A stretch of 53,703 nt of DNA from an uncultured Eubacteriales bacterium. GTDB taxonomy: Bacteria; Bacillota; Clostridia; Christensenellales; Aristaeellaceae. Positions 18,219 to 27,352 of the stretch are shown here, piece after piece. The position numbers were made by a program, and so were the translations under genes. Under the pieces are notes generated by a model. That model was not told the DNA's origin and did not search any database. It saw only the letters and a program-made list of their open reading frames with translations. Location: positions 10,924-64,626 of the forward strand of contig CADCAS010000040.1 of assembly GCA_902799465.1 (NCBI GenBank), in the 5' to 3' direction. Positions within the stretch are counted from its first letter, which is position 1; every line of letters begins with the position of its first letter.

Positions 18219-19313
18219 TCAGCGGGCACTGCCCGCCGCGGCGTTGAGCTTGGCCGTCTCCGCGCGTCTGCGCGCGACCTTGCGGTGGTTCTGGATGTCC
18301 TCGACCAGGTTGGGCACCAGGACGGAGAGGATCAGGATCACGCCGACGGACAGGTTGACCGCGGAATCCGGAAAGCCGAACAGCGTGCCCAGGCCGAACT
18401 TGACCACACCGAAGATGACCAGCGAGATCGTCGCGCCGATGACCGAGCCCTTGCCGCCGTCGGTGGAGAAGCCGCCCAGCACCGCCGCGGCGATGGCGTA
18501 CATGTGGTAGCCGTCCATGATGTCCGCCTTCACGGAGGAGGACGAATTGCCGACGAAGAATATGCCGGTGACGGCGGACATGAAGCCCGCAATGACGAAA
18601 CACCAGAACTTGATGCGGTCCACCCGCACGCCGGAGTAGTAGGTGGCGGCGGCGTTGGTGCCGATGGCGAAGATCTTGCGGCCGTTGCCGGTGCGGTGCA
18701 GCCAGAAGTAGAAGAACACCGCCAGCACCAGGTAGATCGGGATCGAGATGGGCACCTGAAGCCCGCCGATCTTTAGAAGCTGGTTTAGGTTGCTCAGGGA
18801 CTTGAAGGTGGGGTCCTTAAAGGTCAGCGTCTCGCCGCCGATGAGCAGGTAGCTGAAGCCGCGGAAGAACAGCTGCGTCGCCAGGGTGATGATCATCGGG
18901 AACAGCTCCTTGAACCGCGTGACCAGGAAGCCGTTCAGCGCGCCGCACAGGCTGCCCACCAGCAGGCAGGCCAGCAGGGCGATGATCAGCGCCGCGGGGC
19001 TGCCGTTCTCGGCGCCATTTGCCACGCGGTTGTAGGTCACGCCCAGGGTGACCACCGACAGCGTGCCGATGGCGCCCACGGAGATGTCGATGTCGCCCAT
19101 GGCCAGGATCAGCATCATGCCCAGGGTCATGAAGCTGTACAGGAAGTAGGGGCGCATGGACTTGAGCACGTTGGCGAAGTAGAAAATGGGCTTTTTCTGG
19201 ACCCCCGCGGCGATCCGGGAGGCGTCGGTGATCTTGAACACCAGGCACATCACCGCCAGCAGGATGATGAGGAAGAATTCCCAGCTTTTCAGAAACGATT
19301 TGACTTTCTGCAT
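18219..19313 (-). CDS. Sugar ABC transporter permease (RhaQ/RbsC type)
   Basis: A membrane permease of 364 residues with eight to ten helices. It carries the family hallmark MGDIDISVGAIGTLSVV (about 72-88) and the ATPase-contact segment GTNAAATYYSGVRVDRIKF at about 225-243. ATG 19313 overlaps the previous gene's stop as TGATG, so the two permeases are translationally coupled. The pair would form a heterodimeric channel. Confidence 0.88.
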   Translation of the reverse strand: MQKVKSFLKSWEFFLIILLAVMCLVFKITDASRIAAGVQKKPIFYFANVLKSMRPYFLYSFMTLGMMLILAMGDIDISVGAIGTLSVVTLGVTYNRVANGAENGSPAALIIALLACLLVGSLCGALNGFLVTRFKELFPMIITLATQLFFRGFSYLLIGGETLTFKDPTFKSLSNLNQLLKIGGLQVPISIPIYLVLAVFFYFWLHRTGNGRKIFAIGTNAAATYYSGVRVDRIKFWCFVIAGFMSAVTGIFFVGNSSSSVKADIMDGYHMYAIAAAVLGGFSTDGGKGSVIGATISLVIFGVVKFGLGTLFGFPDSAVNLSVGVILILSVLVPNLVEDIQNHRKVARRRAETAKLNAAAGSAR

Positions 19314-20323
19314 CAGATATTCCTCCTTGCCAGATCCTGTTTCTCGGCCACGCGCTGGAGCACCACGTTGAGCAGTATGGCGATCAGCAGCAGGATGCCC
19401 TTGATGAACTCGGTGATCATGGAGTTGCCGATGCCCATTTGCGGAATGGCGGAGTCGATGAAGGCGATCATCAGCGCGCCGATGACCACGCCGCCGATCT
19501 TGCCGTAGCCGCCGGTGACGGCCACGCCGCCCAGCACGCAGGCCGCGATGGTGAACATCTCGTCGCCCAGGGCGGAGCCCTTTTCGATGGCGGCATAGAA
19601 GGCCAGCCACATGATGCCGGCCAGGCCCGCGGTGGCGCCGCAGATGGTGTGGGCCAGCACGCGGATGCGGTTGATGGGCACGCCGCGCATCTGCGCAGCC
19701 TCGGCGTTGGAGCCGACGGCGTAGAGGTTGCGCCCCGTGCGGGTGTATTTCAGGAACACGCCGGTGATGACCACCACCAGCACCGCCAGCCATACCAGGA
19801 AGGGCAGGCCCAGGAAGGAATGGTTGATGAGGCTGTCCTTGAAGCCCTGGGTCAGCTGGGTGGGATTGATCTTATTCATGCCCAGCAGCCACTCCATGGG
19901 GATCAGCGCCCGGACGATGTAGCTGGTGGACAGCGTAACGATCAGCGATATGACGCGGCCGTAGCTCATCAGCACGCCGTTGATGGCGCCCACTGCCGCG
20001 CCGATGGCGATGCCCAGCACGAACATCAGGACTGTGGACTGTATCGCGCCCGTGCCCATCAGCTTGCCCGCCACCGCCCCGGCGAAGGCCAGTATGGCAG
20101 TGATGGAGATGTCGATGGAGCCGATCAGCAGCACGCACAGCATGCCGCAGCACATGACCATGTTGATGGAGCCGTTTTTCAGCACGTTCAGCCAGCTCTT
20201 GCCCAGGTAGCCCGGGACGCGGATGCTCACCGCGACGAGCAGCAGCGCCAGCACCGCCAGCAGGGGTATCTCACGGTGTTCGATCAAGATCGAATAGATG
20301 GGTTTTCGCTCTTTGTTCTGCAT
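19313..20323 (-). CDS. Sugar ABC transporter permease (RhaP/RbsC type)
   Basis: A membrane permease of 336 residues, partner of the one downstream. Motifs: LIGSIDISITAILAFAGAVA (about 65-84) and YAVGSNAEAAQMRGVPINRI near 196-215, which contacts the ATPase. A gap of 17 nt follows the ATPase stop. Confidence 0.88.
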   Translation of the reverse strand: MQNKERKPIYSILIEHREIPLLAVLALLLVAVSIRVPGYLGKSWLNVLKNGSINMVMCCGMLCVLLIGSIDISITAILAFAGAVAGKLMGTGAIQSTVLMFVLGIAIGAAVGAINGVLMSYGRVISLIVTLSTSYIVRALIPMEWLLGMNKINPTQLTQGFKDSLINHSFLGLPFLVWLAVLVVVITGVFLKYTRTGRNLYAVGSNAEAAQMRGVPINRIRVLAHTICGATAGLAGIMWLAFYAAIEKGSALGDEMFTIAACVLGGVAVTGGYGKIGGVVIGALMIAFIDSAIPQMGIGNSMITEFIKGILLLIAILLNVVLQRVAEKQDLARRNI

Positions 20324-20340
20324 TGCTGTGTACTCCCCCC

Positions 20341-21840
20341 TTATTTGGTCTGCGGCATGGCGGCGTGCAGTATGTCGTCCTGGGTGAGGTGCTTGGTGTC
20401 GGTGAACTCCCGGGTCACCTTGCCCTCGCTCATGACGTAGATGCGGTCGGACATGTTGATGACCTCAGGCAGCTCCGAGGAGATCATCAGTATGCCCAGG
20501 CCCTGGCTGGCCAGATCGGACATGATCTCGTAGATGGCGGCCTTGGAGCCGACGTCCACGCCCTTGGTGGGCTCGTCCAGTATGATCAGCTGGGGCTCCG
20601 CCGCCAGCTGCTTGGCCACGACCACCTTCTGCTGGTTGCCGCCGGAGAGCGCGCCGGTGTGGGTGTCGGTGGTGGGGGCCTTGATGGCCAGCAGGTCCTT
20701 CATCTTGTTGGACAGCGCGTATTCCTTGCCCCGGTTGATGAAGATGCCGTCCTGGCACTTGTCCAGCACCGACAGGGAGATATTGTGGTTGATGGACCAG
20801 CTCAGCAGCAGGCCCTCCTTCTGCCGGTTCTCGGGCAGCAGGCCCAGGCCGCGGGCCATCATCTGGGTGGGCGTCTGGTCGTGGATCTCCTCGCCCTTGA
20901 AGTAGATCTTGCCGGAATCGGGCTTGGTGACGCCGAACACCGATTCCATGACCTCCGTGCGGCCCGCGCCCACCAGGCCCGTCAGGCCCACGATCTCGCC
21001 CGAGCGCACGGTCATGTTGATGTCGCGGTAGAAGCCGGTGCGGGTCAGGTTCTCCAGCTTCAGAAGCTCCTGCCCCACCTGGGTCTCCTTCTTCGGGAAC
21101 AGCTGGGTGATCTCGCGGCCCACCATGTGGTGCACCAGGAAGGGCTGGTCCACCTCGCTGAGCAGCCAGGAGCCGATGTACTGGGCGTCGCGGAACACCG
21201 TCACGCGGTCCGCCAGGCCGAAGATGTCCTCAAAGCGGTGGGAAATCAGTATGATACCCACGCCCTGGTCCCTCAGACGCCGGGCGATGGCATACAGATC
21301 CTCGGCCTCGCGCTGGGACAGGGAGGCCGTGGGCTCGTCCATGATGAGGATCTTGGCGTTCATCGACAGCGCCTTCGCGATCTCCACCAGCTGCTGCTGG
21401 CCGACGGTCAGCGAGCCCACGGAGGCCGTGGGGCTGAGATGGGCGTCGATGGAGTCCAGCAGCTTTTTGGCCTCGCGGTTCATCCTCGGCCAGTCGATGA
21501 AGGGGCCGATCTTGAACTCGTGGCCGATGAAGATGTTTTCCGCCACGCTCAGGTCCGGATAGGAGGCGGCGTGCTGATAGATGGCCGCGATGCCCCGCTC
21601 CTGGGCGGTGATGGGGTCTGTCATGACCACCTTCTCGCCGTTGAGGATGATCTCGCCGCCGTCGGGCTGATGCACGCCCGTCAACGTCTTGATGAAGGTG
21701 GACTTGCCCGCGCCGTTTTCGCCCACCAGCGCGTGGATCTCGCCCGCCTTCAAATTGAAGTGCACGTTGTCCAGGGCCTTGACGCCCGGAAATATCTTCG
21801 TGATACCGTTCATCTCGAGGATGTATTCAGAATTCGGCAT
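20341..21840 (-). CDS. Sugar ABC transporter ATPase (RhaT/RbsA type, two nucleotide-binding domains)
   Basis: A tandem ATPase of 499 residues that energises the two permeases. First half: Walker A VGENGAGKST (about 37-46), a degenerate signature LTVGQQQLVEIAKAL and Walker B ILIMDEP. Second half: the glycine-rich GLVGAGRTE in place of a canonical Walker A, usual in this family, signature LSGGNQQKVVVAKQLA and IILDEPTKGVDVGS. ATG 21840 follows GGAGGCGAGG; a longer frame to 21885 lacks a site. First gene of the operon. Confidence 0.92.
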   Translation of the reverse strand: MPNSEYILEMNGITKIFPGVKALDNVHFNLKAGEIHALVGENGAGKSTFIKTLTGVHQPDGGEIILNGEKVVMTDPITAQERGIAAIYQHAASYPDLSVAENIFIGHEFKIGPFIDWPRMNREAKKLLDSIDAHLSPTASVGSLTVGQQQLVEIAKALSMNAKILIMDEPTASLSQREAEDLYAIARRLRDQGVGIILISHRFEDIFGLADRVTVFRDAQYIGSWLLSEVDQPFLVHHMVGREITQLFPKKETQVGQELLKLENLTRTGFYRDINMTVRSGEIVGLTGLVGAGRTEVMESVFGVTKPDSGKIYFKGEEIHDQTPTQMMARGLGLLPENRQKEGLLLSWSINHNISLSVLDKCQDGIFINRGKEYALSNKMKDLLAIKAPTTDTHTGALSGGNQQKVVVAKQLAAEPQLIILDEPTKGVDVGSKAAIYEIMSDLASQGLGILMISSELPEVINMSDRIYVMSEGKVTREFTDTKHLTQDDILHAAMPQTK

Positions 21841-21898
21841 TCCCTCGCCTCCATAATGGAACCCCTTCCGGGTTCGTTTCCCCATACAATTTAATTAT

Positions 21899-21928
21899 AT
21901 TATAAACGCCAGCACGTCAATCTGTCAA
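21899..21928 (-). promoter_or_regulatory. Promoter of the sugar ABC operon
   Basis: TTGACA (21923-21928) and TATAAT (21899-21904) are 18 nt apart. The leader holds a small GAACCC/GGGTTC stem near 21860-21875. I see no catabolite-response element. Confidence 0.75.
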
Positions 21929-22033
21929 GAATCAACGCATAATTATGTGATAGTTTTACTTCCTTTATTATGATATGGTGTACTGAGCTGTGGAAGAGTG
22001 GTAAGTTGAGGCGATATGTTCGTATGACGGAGA

Positions 22034-22166
22034 ACGACCTCTCAGTCAGCCTCCCGGCTGCCAGCTCCCCTGAAAGGGGAGCCAAGGCTGGCGCACGGCC
22101 TGTCCTCCTTCTTGGCTCCCCTTTCAGGGGAGCTGGCACCGACGAAGTCGGTGACTGAGAGGTCGT
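22034..22166. repeat. Solitary complete type-A palindromic repeat
   Basis: The ACGACCTCTCAGTCAGCC arm, a GCTCCCCTGAAAGGGGAGC hairpin, a short centre, then the inverse arm ending GACTGAGAGGTCGT. No heptamer arrays flank it. With its surroundings it fills the gap between the ABC operon promoter and the DHHW gene; nothing else is visible there. Confidence 0.85.
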
Positions 22167-22242
22167 TTCCCCCGTCACCTCGACATATCTCCTCCATATA
22201 AAAACCGCGGGAGCGGCGTCATGCCGTTCCTGCGGTAGGGGG

Positions 22243-23481
22243 TCAGTTGAATTCGTAATTGTCGTCCCGGAGCATCTGGAGGCTGTAGGCCATGACCACG
22301 GCGTCCGGGCGGTATTGCTCGATCCACGTCTCCAGGGGCGTCTTGTCCCGCCGCAGGTCCACGCAGACCACGTGGCCGGCCAGCAGGGACATGAAGGTGC
22401 CGATGGGGGCGGAATAGGAGTCCTTGAGCAGCAGCACCGTGTAGTCCGGGGCGGCGGCGTTGTCGAAGATGGAGTAGGTCTCCACCTGTCCGTAGTAGGT
22501 GTAGGCCAGTGTGTTCCAGGTCTTGCCGGGGTCGGGCTCCAGTCGCTCGAAGCGGGTCACGGCCTCGCGGAAGGGGGCGGTGACGTCCTCCTCGGTGGTG
22601 ACCCGGAGGGTGTGGCGATGGATGACGGGCTCATTCCTGGGCCAGTATTCCACGATGTCGTCGGGGGTGACCCGGCCCGTGCCCACCCGCTGGCCGTACT
22701 TGCCCATGAACAGCCTTTCGTGCCGCAGGGTGTTCAGGTTTTCGAGGTCCAGCAGCGACGGGTCCAGCGCCGCCCCGGTCATGCCGTTGAGCCTTTCGGC
22801 GATGGCCTGGCCCATCGTGATGGCCGCCAGGGTGGACCAGTGCTGGTCCGTGACCATCAGCAGATCGTTCAGGTCGTGGCCGCTGTTCGGCAGCACGTCC
22901 CGGCTGTCCAGCACCTCCACGCCGCCCTCCCGCAGCGCCGCCAGCGCCTCGTCCGCCATCTCCCCCGCGTGGTCCAGGGCCTCATAGCCCGCAGGCATCA
23001 TCGCCGGGTCGTAGAGGGTGGGGTGCTCGTAGACGAACAGGAAGGGCAGGTCCTTCAATGTGGTATCGCGCAGCGCCACGATGTCCCGTGCGTTTTGCGC
23101 GAGGGACCTGTAGGGCGAAACGTCGTAGAGATGCCCCGTGGTCAGCGTCAGCATATTCTGGCTGCCCGTATTGATCATCCGCTTGCCCAGGGAATACTGG
23201 AAGGCCGAATTGACGTAGCCCAGCTCGGTCTTGTGCCACATGGCGTCCGCGATGCCCGATGTGAAGCCGTTGATGCGCGCCGCCAGCCGGTCCAGCCGGG
23301 AGGCGTGCCTGGGCAGCGTGGCCTTCATCTCGTCGGTCATCTGCACGGACCGCAGCAGGTCGTGCCCGCTATCCTTCACCGTCATCCCCAGGGCCAGAAA
23401 GATGAAGCCCAGGAAGGCGACGGTGAGAATCGCGGCGGTGACGCGATGGAGCGTCTTGGATTCTTTCATGGTATCGTTCAT
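22243..23481 (-). CDS. DHHW/AlgX-like protein, probable cell-surface polymer O-acetylation factor
   Basis: A protein of 412 residues with one N-terminal membrane helix (about 13-33) and a large extracytoplasmic domain. LLMVTDQHWSTLAAI (about 205-219) matches the DHHW/AlgJ-AlgX (SGNH-like) signature, with Q in place of the first H, and LLLKDSYSAPIGTFMSLL (about 346-363) provides the catalytic serine context. Relatives acetylate exopolysaccharides or wall polymers together with an MBOAT protein, but no MBOAT gene is in this window. ATG 23481 lies 4 nt after the gltX stop, so it is co-transcribed. Confidence 0.75.
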   Translation of the reverse strand: MNDTMKESKTLHRVTAAILTVAFLGFIFLALGMTVKDSGHDLLRSVQMTDEMKATLPRHASRLDRLAARINGFTSGIADAMWHKTELGYVNSAFQYSLGKRMINTGSQNMLTLTTGHLYDVSPYRSLAQNARDIVALRDTTLKDLPFLFVYEHPTLYDPAMMPAGYEALDHAGEMADEALAALREGGVEVLDSRDVLPNSGHDLNDLLMVTDQHWSTLAAITMGQAIAERLNGMTGAALDPSLLDLENLNTLRHERLFMGKYGQRVGTGRVTPDDIVEYWPRNEPVIHRHTLRVTTEEDVTAPFREAVTRFERLEPDPGKTWNTLAYTYYGQVETYSIFDNAAAPDYTVLLLKDSYSAPIGTFMSLLAGHVVCVDLRRDKTPLETWIEQYRPDAVVMAYSLQMLRDDNYEFN

Positions 23482-23485
23482 GGTT

Positions 23486-25021
23486 TTACAGAGCGCGCTG
23501 CGCCTCCAGCGCCGCGATGGCCTTGTCCAGCCGCCGCAGGGTCTCCTCCCTGCCCAGCAGATAGGCGATCTCAAACGCGCCGCCGGGGGTGGACATCTGG
23601 CCGGAGATGGCGATGCGCATGGGCCACAGCACCTGGCCGTTCTTCATGCCCAGGCCGGGGATGGCCTCCATGACGCGGTCGTGGAGCTCGGCCTCGGTCC
23701 AGTCGGACACGGACTCCAGCACGGGCCTGACGGCGTTGAGCGCGGTCTTAGCGGTATCGAGCGTGGACTTCTGCTTCTTGTTGACGTAGAAATCCTGCGG
23801 GAACTCGGGCAGCTCCTTCAAAAACCGCACCATGCCGGGCAGCTGGTTGAACACCTCGGTGCGCCCCTGCAGCAGCTCGGCGAGGCGCTTGAAGTCGAAC
23901 CGCGCCGGGTCCAGCGCCTTCTCCAGCCAGGGAGTGGCGATCTCGAGGTACCTCTCCGGGGTCAGCTTGCGGATGTACTCGGCGTTGAACCAGTTGAGCT
24001 TCTGCATGTCGAAGAAGGACGGGGACTTGGACAGCCCGTCCAGGTCGAACACCTGCTCCAGCTCGGCGAGGGTAAAGAACTCCTGCTCCCCCTTGGGGCT
24101 CCAGCCCAGCAGCGCCAGGTAGTTGATGACCGCCTCCACCAGGTAGCCCTGCTCCAGCAGGTCCTCGAAGGACGGGTCGCCCTGGGACTTGGACATCTTG
24201 CGCTTGACGATGGCCTTGACGGGGTTGCCGTTTTCGTCCTCGCTCATCTGGTACTCGCCGGTCTTCTTGTTGCGATAGGTGCCCTCCACCATGACGGGGG
24301 TCAGGTGGACGTAGGTAGGCGGCGTCCAGCCCAGCGCCTCGTACAGCAGATTGTACTTGGGCGCGGAGGACAGGTATTCGTTGCCGCGCATCACATGGGT
24401 GATGCCCATGAGGTGGTCGTCAATGACGTTGGCGAAGTTGTACGTGGGCAGCCCGTCGGCCTTGATGAGCACGTTGTCGTCCAGCGTGTCGCAATCCACC
24501 TCGACGTGGCCGTAGATCACATCGTCAAACCCGGCCTTGCCCTCGGCGGGGATGTTCTGCCGGATGACGTACGCCTCCCCGGCGTCCAGCCTGGCCTGGA
24601 TCTCCGCCTTGGTCAGGTGCAGGCAGTGCTTGTCGTACTTGAAGGTCTCGCCCCTGGCCTCGGCCTCCTTGCGGGCCTCCTCCAGGCGCTCCTTGGTGCA
24701 GAAGCAATAGTAGGCGTGGCCGGACTCAATGAGCTGCCGCGCGTAGGGCATATAGGTGTCCTTGCGCTGGGACTGGATGTAGGGTCCGCAGGGGCCGCCC
24801 ACATCCGGGCCCTCGTCGTGGGACAGGCCCGCGATCTTGAGGGAATTGTAGATCACGTCGATGGCGCCGGGCACCTCGCGCACCTGGTCGGTGTCCTCGA
24901 TGCGCAGTATGAATTTGCCGCCCTTCCGGCGCGCCCAGAGATAGGTGTAAAGCGCCGTCCGCAGGTTGCCCAGATGCATGTAGCCCGTGGGACTCGGCGC
25001 GAATCGGGTTCTGACTTCCAT
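23486..25021 (-). CDS. gltX: Glutamate-tRNA ligase
   Basis: Charges tRNA-Glu (and probably tRNA-Gln in this group); 511 residues. A class I synthetase: HIGH-like SPTGYMHLGN (about 10-19) and KMSKS in VKRKMSKSQGDPS. The zinc-binding pattern CFC..YDKHC is present at about 106-136. The C-terminal anticodon-binding helices are intact. It lies 30 nt downstream of galM and is followed at once by the DHHW gene. Confidence 0.95.
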   Translation of the reverse strand: MEVRTRFAPSPTGYMHLGNLRTALYTYLWARRKGGKFILRIEDTDQVREVPGAIDVIYNSLKIAGLSHDEGPDVGGPCGPYIQSQRKDTYMPYARQLIESGHAYYCFCTKERLEEARKEAEARGETFKYDKHCLHLTKAEIQARLDAGEAYVIRQNIPAEGKAGFDDVIYGHVEVDCDTLDDNVLIKADGLPTYNFANVIDDHLMGITHVMRGNEYLSSAPKYNLLYEALGWTPPTYVHLTPVMVEGTYRNKKTGEYQMSEDENGNPVKAIVKRKMSKSQGDPSFEDLLEQGYLVEAVINYLALLGWSPKGEQEFFTLAELEQVFDLDGLSKSPSFFDMQKLNWFNAEYIRKLTPERYLEIATPWLEKALDPARFDFKRLAELLQGRTEVFNQLPGMVRFLKELPEFPQDFYVNKKQKSTLDTAKTALNAVRPVLESVSDWTEAELHDRVMEAIPGLGMKNGQVLWPMRIAISGQMSTPGGAFEIAYLLGREETLRRLDKAIAALEAQRAL

Positions 25022-25051
25022 GTTGATGCTGTCCTTCCGTCGATGATACTG

Positions 25052-26131
25052 TTATAGATCCTCCGCCACGTCGAAGGCGAAGATGGTGGTGAAGTCGTAC
25101 TTCTCCCCGGCGCGGAGCACGGAGTCGATGAATTCGGGATGGTTGATGGAATCGGGCGCGAACTGGGTCTCCAGGCAGAAGCCCTCGTGGACGCCGTACA
25201 CCCGGCCGGAGCGCCCGGGATGCACGCCCTCAAGCCCGTTGGCGGAATAGAACTGCACGGCAGGCATGTCGGTGAACACGTCCATCACGCGCCCGGAATC
25301 GGGATCGACCACCTCGGCCGCGAAGCGCAGCCCGGCCTCGAAGTCGTTGATATTGAAGTTGTGGTCGATGCCGTGGCCGAAGCCCAGCTGCTCGTCATTG
25401 GGGGTCATGTCCAGCCGGTCGCCGCAGCGTGTGGGCTTGCGGAAATCGAAGGGCGTGCCGGTGACGTCGCGCTGCTCGCCGGTGGGGATGCAGCGCTCGT
25501 CCACCACGGTGAAGGTATCGCAGTTCAATTCAAAGGTGTGATCCACGATCTTCTTGCCGCTGGACTCGCCGCAGAGGTTGAAATAGCTGTGGTTGGTCAG
25601 GTTGCACAGCGTGTCCTTGTCGGAGACGGCCTCGTAGCGCAGCATCAGCTCGTTCTCGTCGGTGAAGGTATAGGTCACCATCACCCGCAGCGTGCCGGGA
25701 TAGCCCTCCTCGCCGTCGGGGCTGACGTACTTCATGATGAGGTGATCCTCGCAAATGCCCTCGATGGGGGTCACGTCCCACAGCTTGAGGTTGAAGCCGA
25801 TGTCGCCGCCGTGCAGATGGGTGACGCCGCCCTCGTTCTTCGCCAGATGCAGCTTCTGGCCGTTCAGCTCGCATTCGCCGTTGGCAATGCGGTTGCCCAC
25901 GCGCCCGATCAGCGCGCCGATGTAGCCCACGGTGGGGATGTAGCCGTTCACGTCGTTGTAGCCCAGCACCACGCTGTCCAGCTTGCCCGACTTGTCCGGC
26001 ACGTTGATGGCGCGGATGATGCCGCCGTAGTTGGTGATCTCCACCGACGCCCCCGAGGCGTTGGTCAGGATGTAAAGGTCTGTCTCCCTGCCGTCCGGCA
26101 GCACGCCAAAGCGCTTCTTCAAGATGCTCAT
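25052..26131 (-). CDS. galM: Aldose 1-epimerase (galactose mutarotase)
   Basis: Interconverts alpha and beta anomers of galactose or glucose; 359 residues. Motifs: GALIGRVGNRIANG (substrate-binding arginine region), THLHGGDIGFN with a catalytic histidine, NLTNHSYFNLCG with the second histidine, and the catalytic glutamate in GFCLETQFAPDSINHP near the C-terminus. ATG 26131 follows GGGAG. It is the first gene of a likely galM-gltX-DHHW transcript. Confidence 0.93.
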   Translation of the reverse strand: MSILKKRFGVLPDGRETDLYILTNASGASVEITNYGGIIRAINVPDKSGKLDSVVLGYNDVNGYIPTVGYIGALIGRVGNRIANGECELNGQKLHLAKNEGGVTHLHGGDIGFNLKLWDVTPIEGICEDHLIMKYVSPDGEEGYPGTLRVMVTYTFTDENELMLRYEAVSDKDTLCNLTNHSYFNLCGESSGKKIVDHTFELNCDTFTVVDERCIPTGEQRDVTGTPFDFRKPTRCGDRLDMTPNDEQLGFGHGIDHNFNINDFEAGLRFAAEVVDPDSGRVMDVFTDMPAVQFYSANGLEGVHPGRSGRVYGVHEGFCLETQFAPDSINHPEFIDSVLRAGEKYDFTTIFAFDVAEDL

Positions 26132-26192
26132 GGAAATAACTCCCTTTCTCTCGCTTTTCGGACAGCCCCAAGCGCCGTCCCCATTCAAGATA

Positions 26193-26221
26193 ATAATACC
26201 CGCTTCCCGCGGCATTTGCAA
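26193..26221 (-). promoter_or_regulatory. Promoter of galM-gltX
   Basis: TTGCAA (26216-26221) and TATTAT (26193-26198) on the minus strand are 17 nt apart, about 60 nt upstream of galM. Confidence 0.65.
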
Positions 26222-26262
26222 GGGGTTTTGTGTTGAGATGGTAAATGTTCGGGGCCTATGGC

Positions 26263-26600
26263 CAGGGAACAGAGAGCAGGGAGACGAGGCAACAGGCAAC
26301 AGGCAACAGGGAACAGGAATAGCGGCTGCCGCGTACTCTGTAGGGGCGGCCAATGGCCGCCCGCCCCATACCGAAACAATACGTACTACCTGGCGGGCGG
26401 CGCATCGCCGCCCCTACGGACTCAAGCCATTCCTGTTCCCTGTTGCCTGTTGCCTGTTGCCTGTTGCCTGTTGCCTGTTCCCCGTTGCCCGTTGCCTGTT
26501 CCCCGTTGCCCGTTGCCTGTTGCCCGTTGCCAGTTGCCCGTTGCCTGTTGCCTGTTCCCTGTTGCCTGTTGTATGCCTGTTCCCTGTTCCCTGTTCCCTT
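26263..26600. repeat. Largest composite repeat: R1 core with long matched heptamer arrays
   Basis: The left array (26263-26318) uses GGCAACA and GGGAACA units. It is followed by AATAGCGGCTGCCGCGTAC, the R1 core (26340-26417, TAGGGGCGGCCAATGGCCGC to GCATCGCCGCCCCTAC), then a right array of about 24 inverted units of the same flavour (26429-26600). Open frames over the array on both strands are repeat artefacts. Confidence 0.85.
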
Positions 26601-26605
26601 CCAAA

Positions 26606-26640
26606 GCAAGGCGACAATTCCAATGGAATTGTCGCCTTGC
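26606..26640 (-). terminator. Terminator of the SH3 protein gene
   Basis: A perfect 17-bp palindrome (26606-26622 with 26624-26640) lies 13 nt beyond the stop codon. It has no long U-tract, so it may act bidirectionally or as a pause. Confidence 0.7.
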
Positions 26641-26652
26641 CGTATATCCCAC

Positions 26653-26943
26653 TCAATAAAACGTCGCCCACTTGAGCGCGCCGTCCTTGGCCTCGATCCA
26701 GGCACTGACGCCCTTGTAGCGCACGTGATACCATTTGCCGTTGGGGGACTTGCCGATGTAGTCCAGCTCCGCGTCCTTGGGGGCCTTCGCCACGGCCTCC
26801 GCGTCGCCCTCCGGCTTTTCCCGCAGCTCGCAGGCCCGGTTCACCTGCACCCATGCGTCGTCGCTCGCCGCCGTCTTTCCCTCCCCAAACGCCAGGGGAC
26901 AAAGACATATCGCCAGCGCCAAAGCCAGCATGATCCGCTTCAT
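26653..26943 (-). CDS. Small secreted bacterial SH3-domain protein
   Basis: A protein of 96 residues with a signal peptide (MKRIMLALALAICLCPLAFG) and one bacterial SH3 (SH3b/SH3_3-like) domain: WVQVNRACELREKPEGDAEA, a DAELDYIGKSPNGKWYHVRY core and SAWIEAKDGAL. Such domains bind peptidoglycan stem peptides or act as surface modules. ATG 26943 has AGGTG upstream. The promoter lies about 300 nt away, beyond a type-B repeat. Confidence 0.75.
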   Translation of the reverse strand: MKRIMLALALAICLCPLAFGEGKTAASDDAWVQVNRACELREKPEGDAEAVAKAPKDAELDYIGKSPNGKWYHVRYKGVSAWIEAKDGALKWATFY

Positions 26944-26982
26944 ATAAAACACCTGCCCGTGTCGTGTTCTTATCCATATGTG

Positions 26983-27230
26983 ACTATTCAGTCACCCAGG
27001 GACGACTCCCTCAGTCAGCCTGTGGCTGACAGCTCCCTCAACTCCCTCAGTCAGCCTTCGGCTGCCAGCTCCCTCAACTCCCTCAGTCAGCCTTCGGCTG
27101 CCAGCTCCCTCGGAGATGGAGCCTGGACGGGAGCCTGGACGGGAGCCTGAACGGGAGCCCTAAAGCCTCCCTCTTTGAGGGAGGTGGCCCGCGAAGCGGG
27201 TCGGAAGGAGTCCGCGACTGAACAGTTACA
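26983..27230. repeat. Type-B repeat with triplicated internal arm
   Basis: Ends are CTATTCAGTCACCCAGGGA on one side and GGAGTCCGCGACTGAACAGTTA on the other. The ACTCCCTCAGTCAGCC..GGCTGACAGCTCCCTC hairpin unit occurs three times in tandem (27004-27112), and a GGAGCCTGGACGG unit is also triplicated (27118-27150). It lies in the leader of the SH3 gene. Confidence 0.8.
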
Positions 27231-27235
27231 TCTAT

Positions 27236-27265
27236 ATTATATCAAATCCGCCGCTTTTATGTCAA
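27236..27265 (-). promoter_or_regulatory. Promoter of the SH3 protein gene
   Basis: TTGACA (27260-27265) and TATAAT (27236-27241) are 18 nt apart. The spacer ends in CGGATTTGA, nearly the same as in the promoter of the Ig-like protein gene. Confidence 0.7.
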
Positions 27266-27352
27266 TGGGGGGTCAGGTTTTGGCCAAAAAGTCGCATGAA
27301 TCACATAGCCATTCTTTCTGCGCGGCAATCTCATATTCGCAGGGATGGGAGA

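Noticed and set aside
17076..21840. The ABC operon as an autoinducer-2 (Lsr) importer
   Set aside because: Segments of the binding protein fit RhaS better, and no lsrK, lsrF or lsrG gene adjoins. The sugar remains uncertain.
26427..26600. Possible CRISPR array in the heptamer region
   Set aside because: The units are 7 bp with no unique spacers, and no cas genes are present.
26256..26977. Several overlapping open frames rich in TGNREQ or PVACCL repeats
   Set aside because: They arise from the heptamer arrays, which contain no stop in some frames; both strands give similar products.
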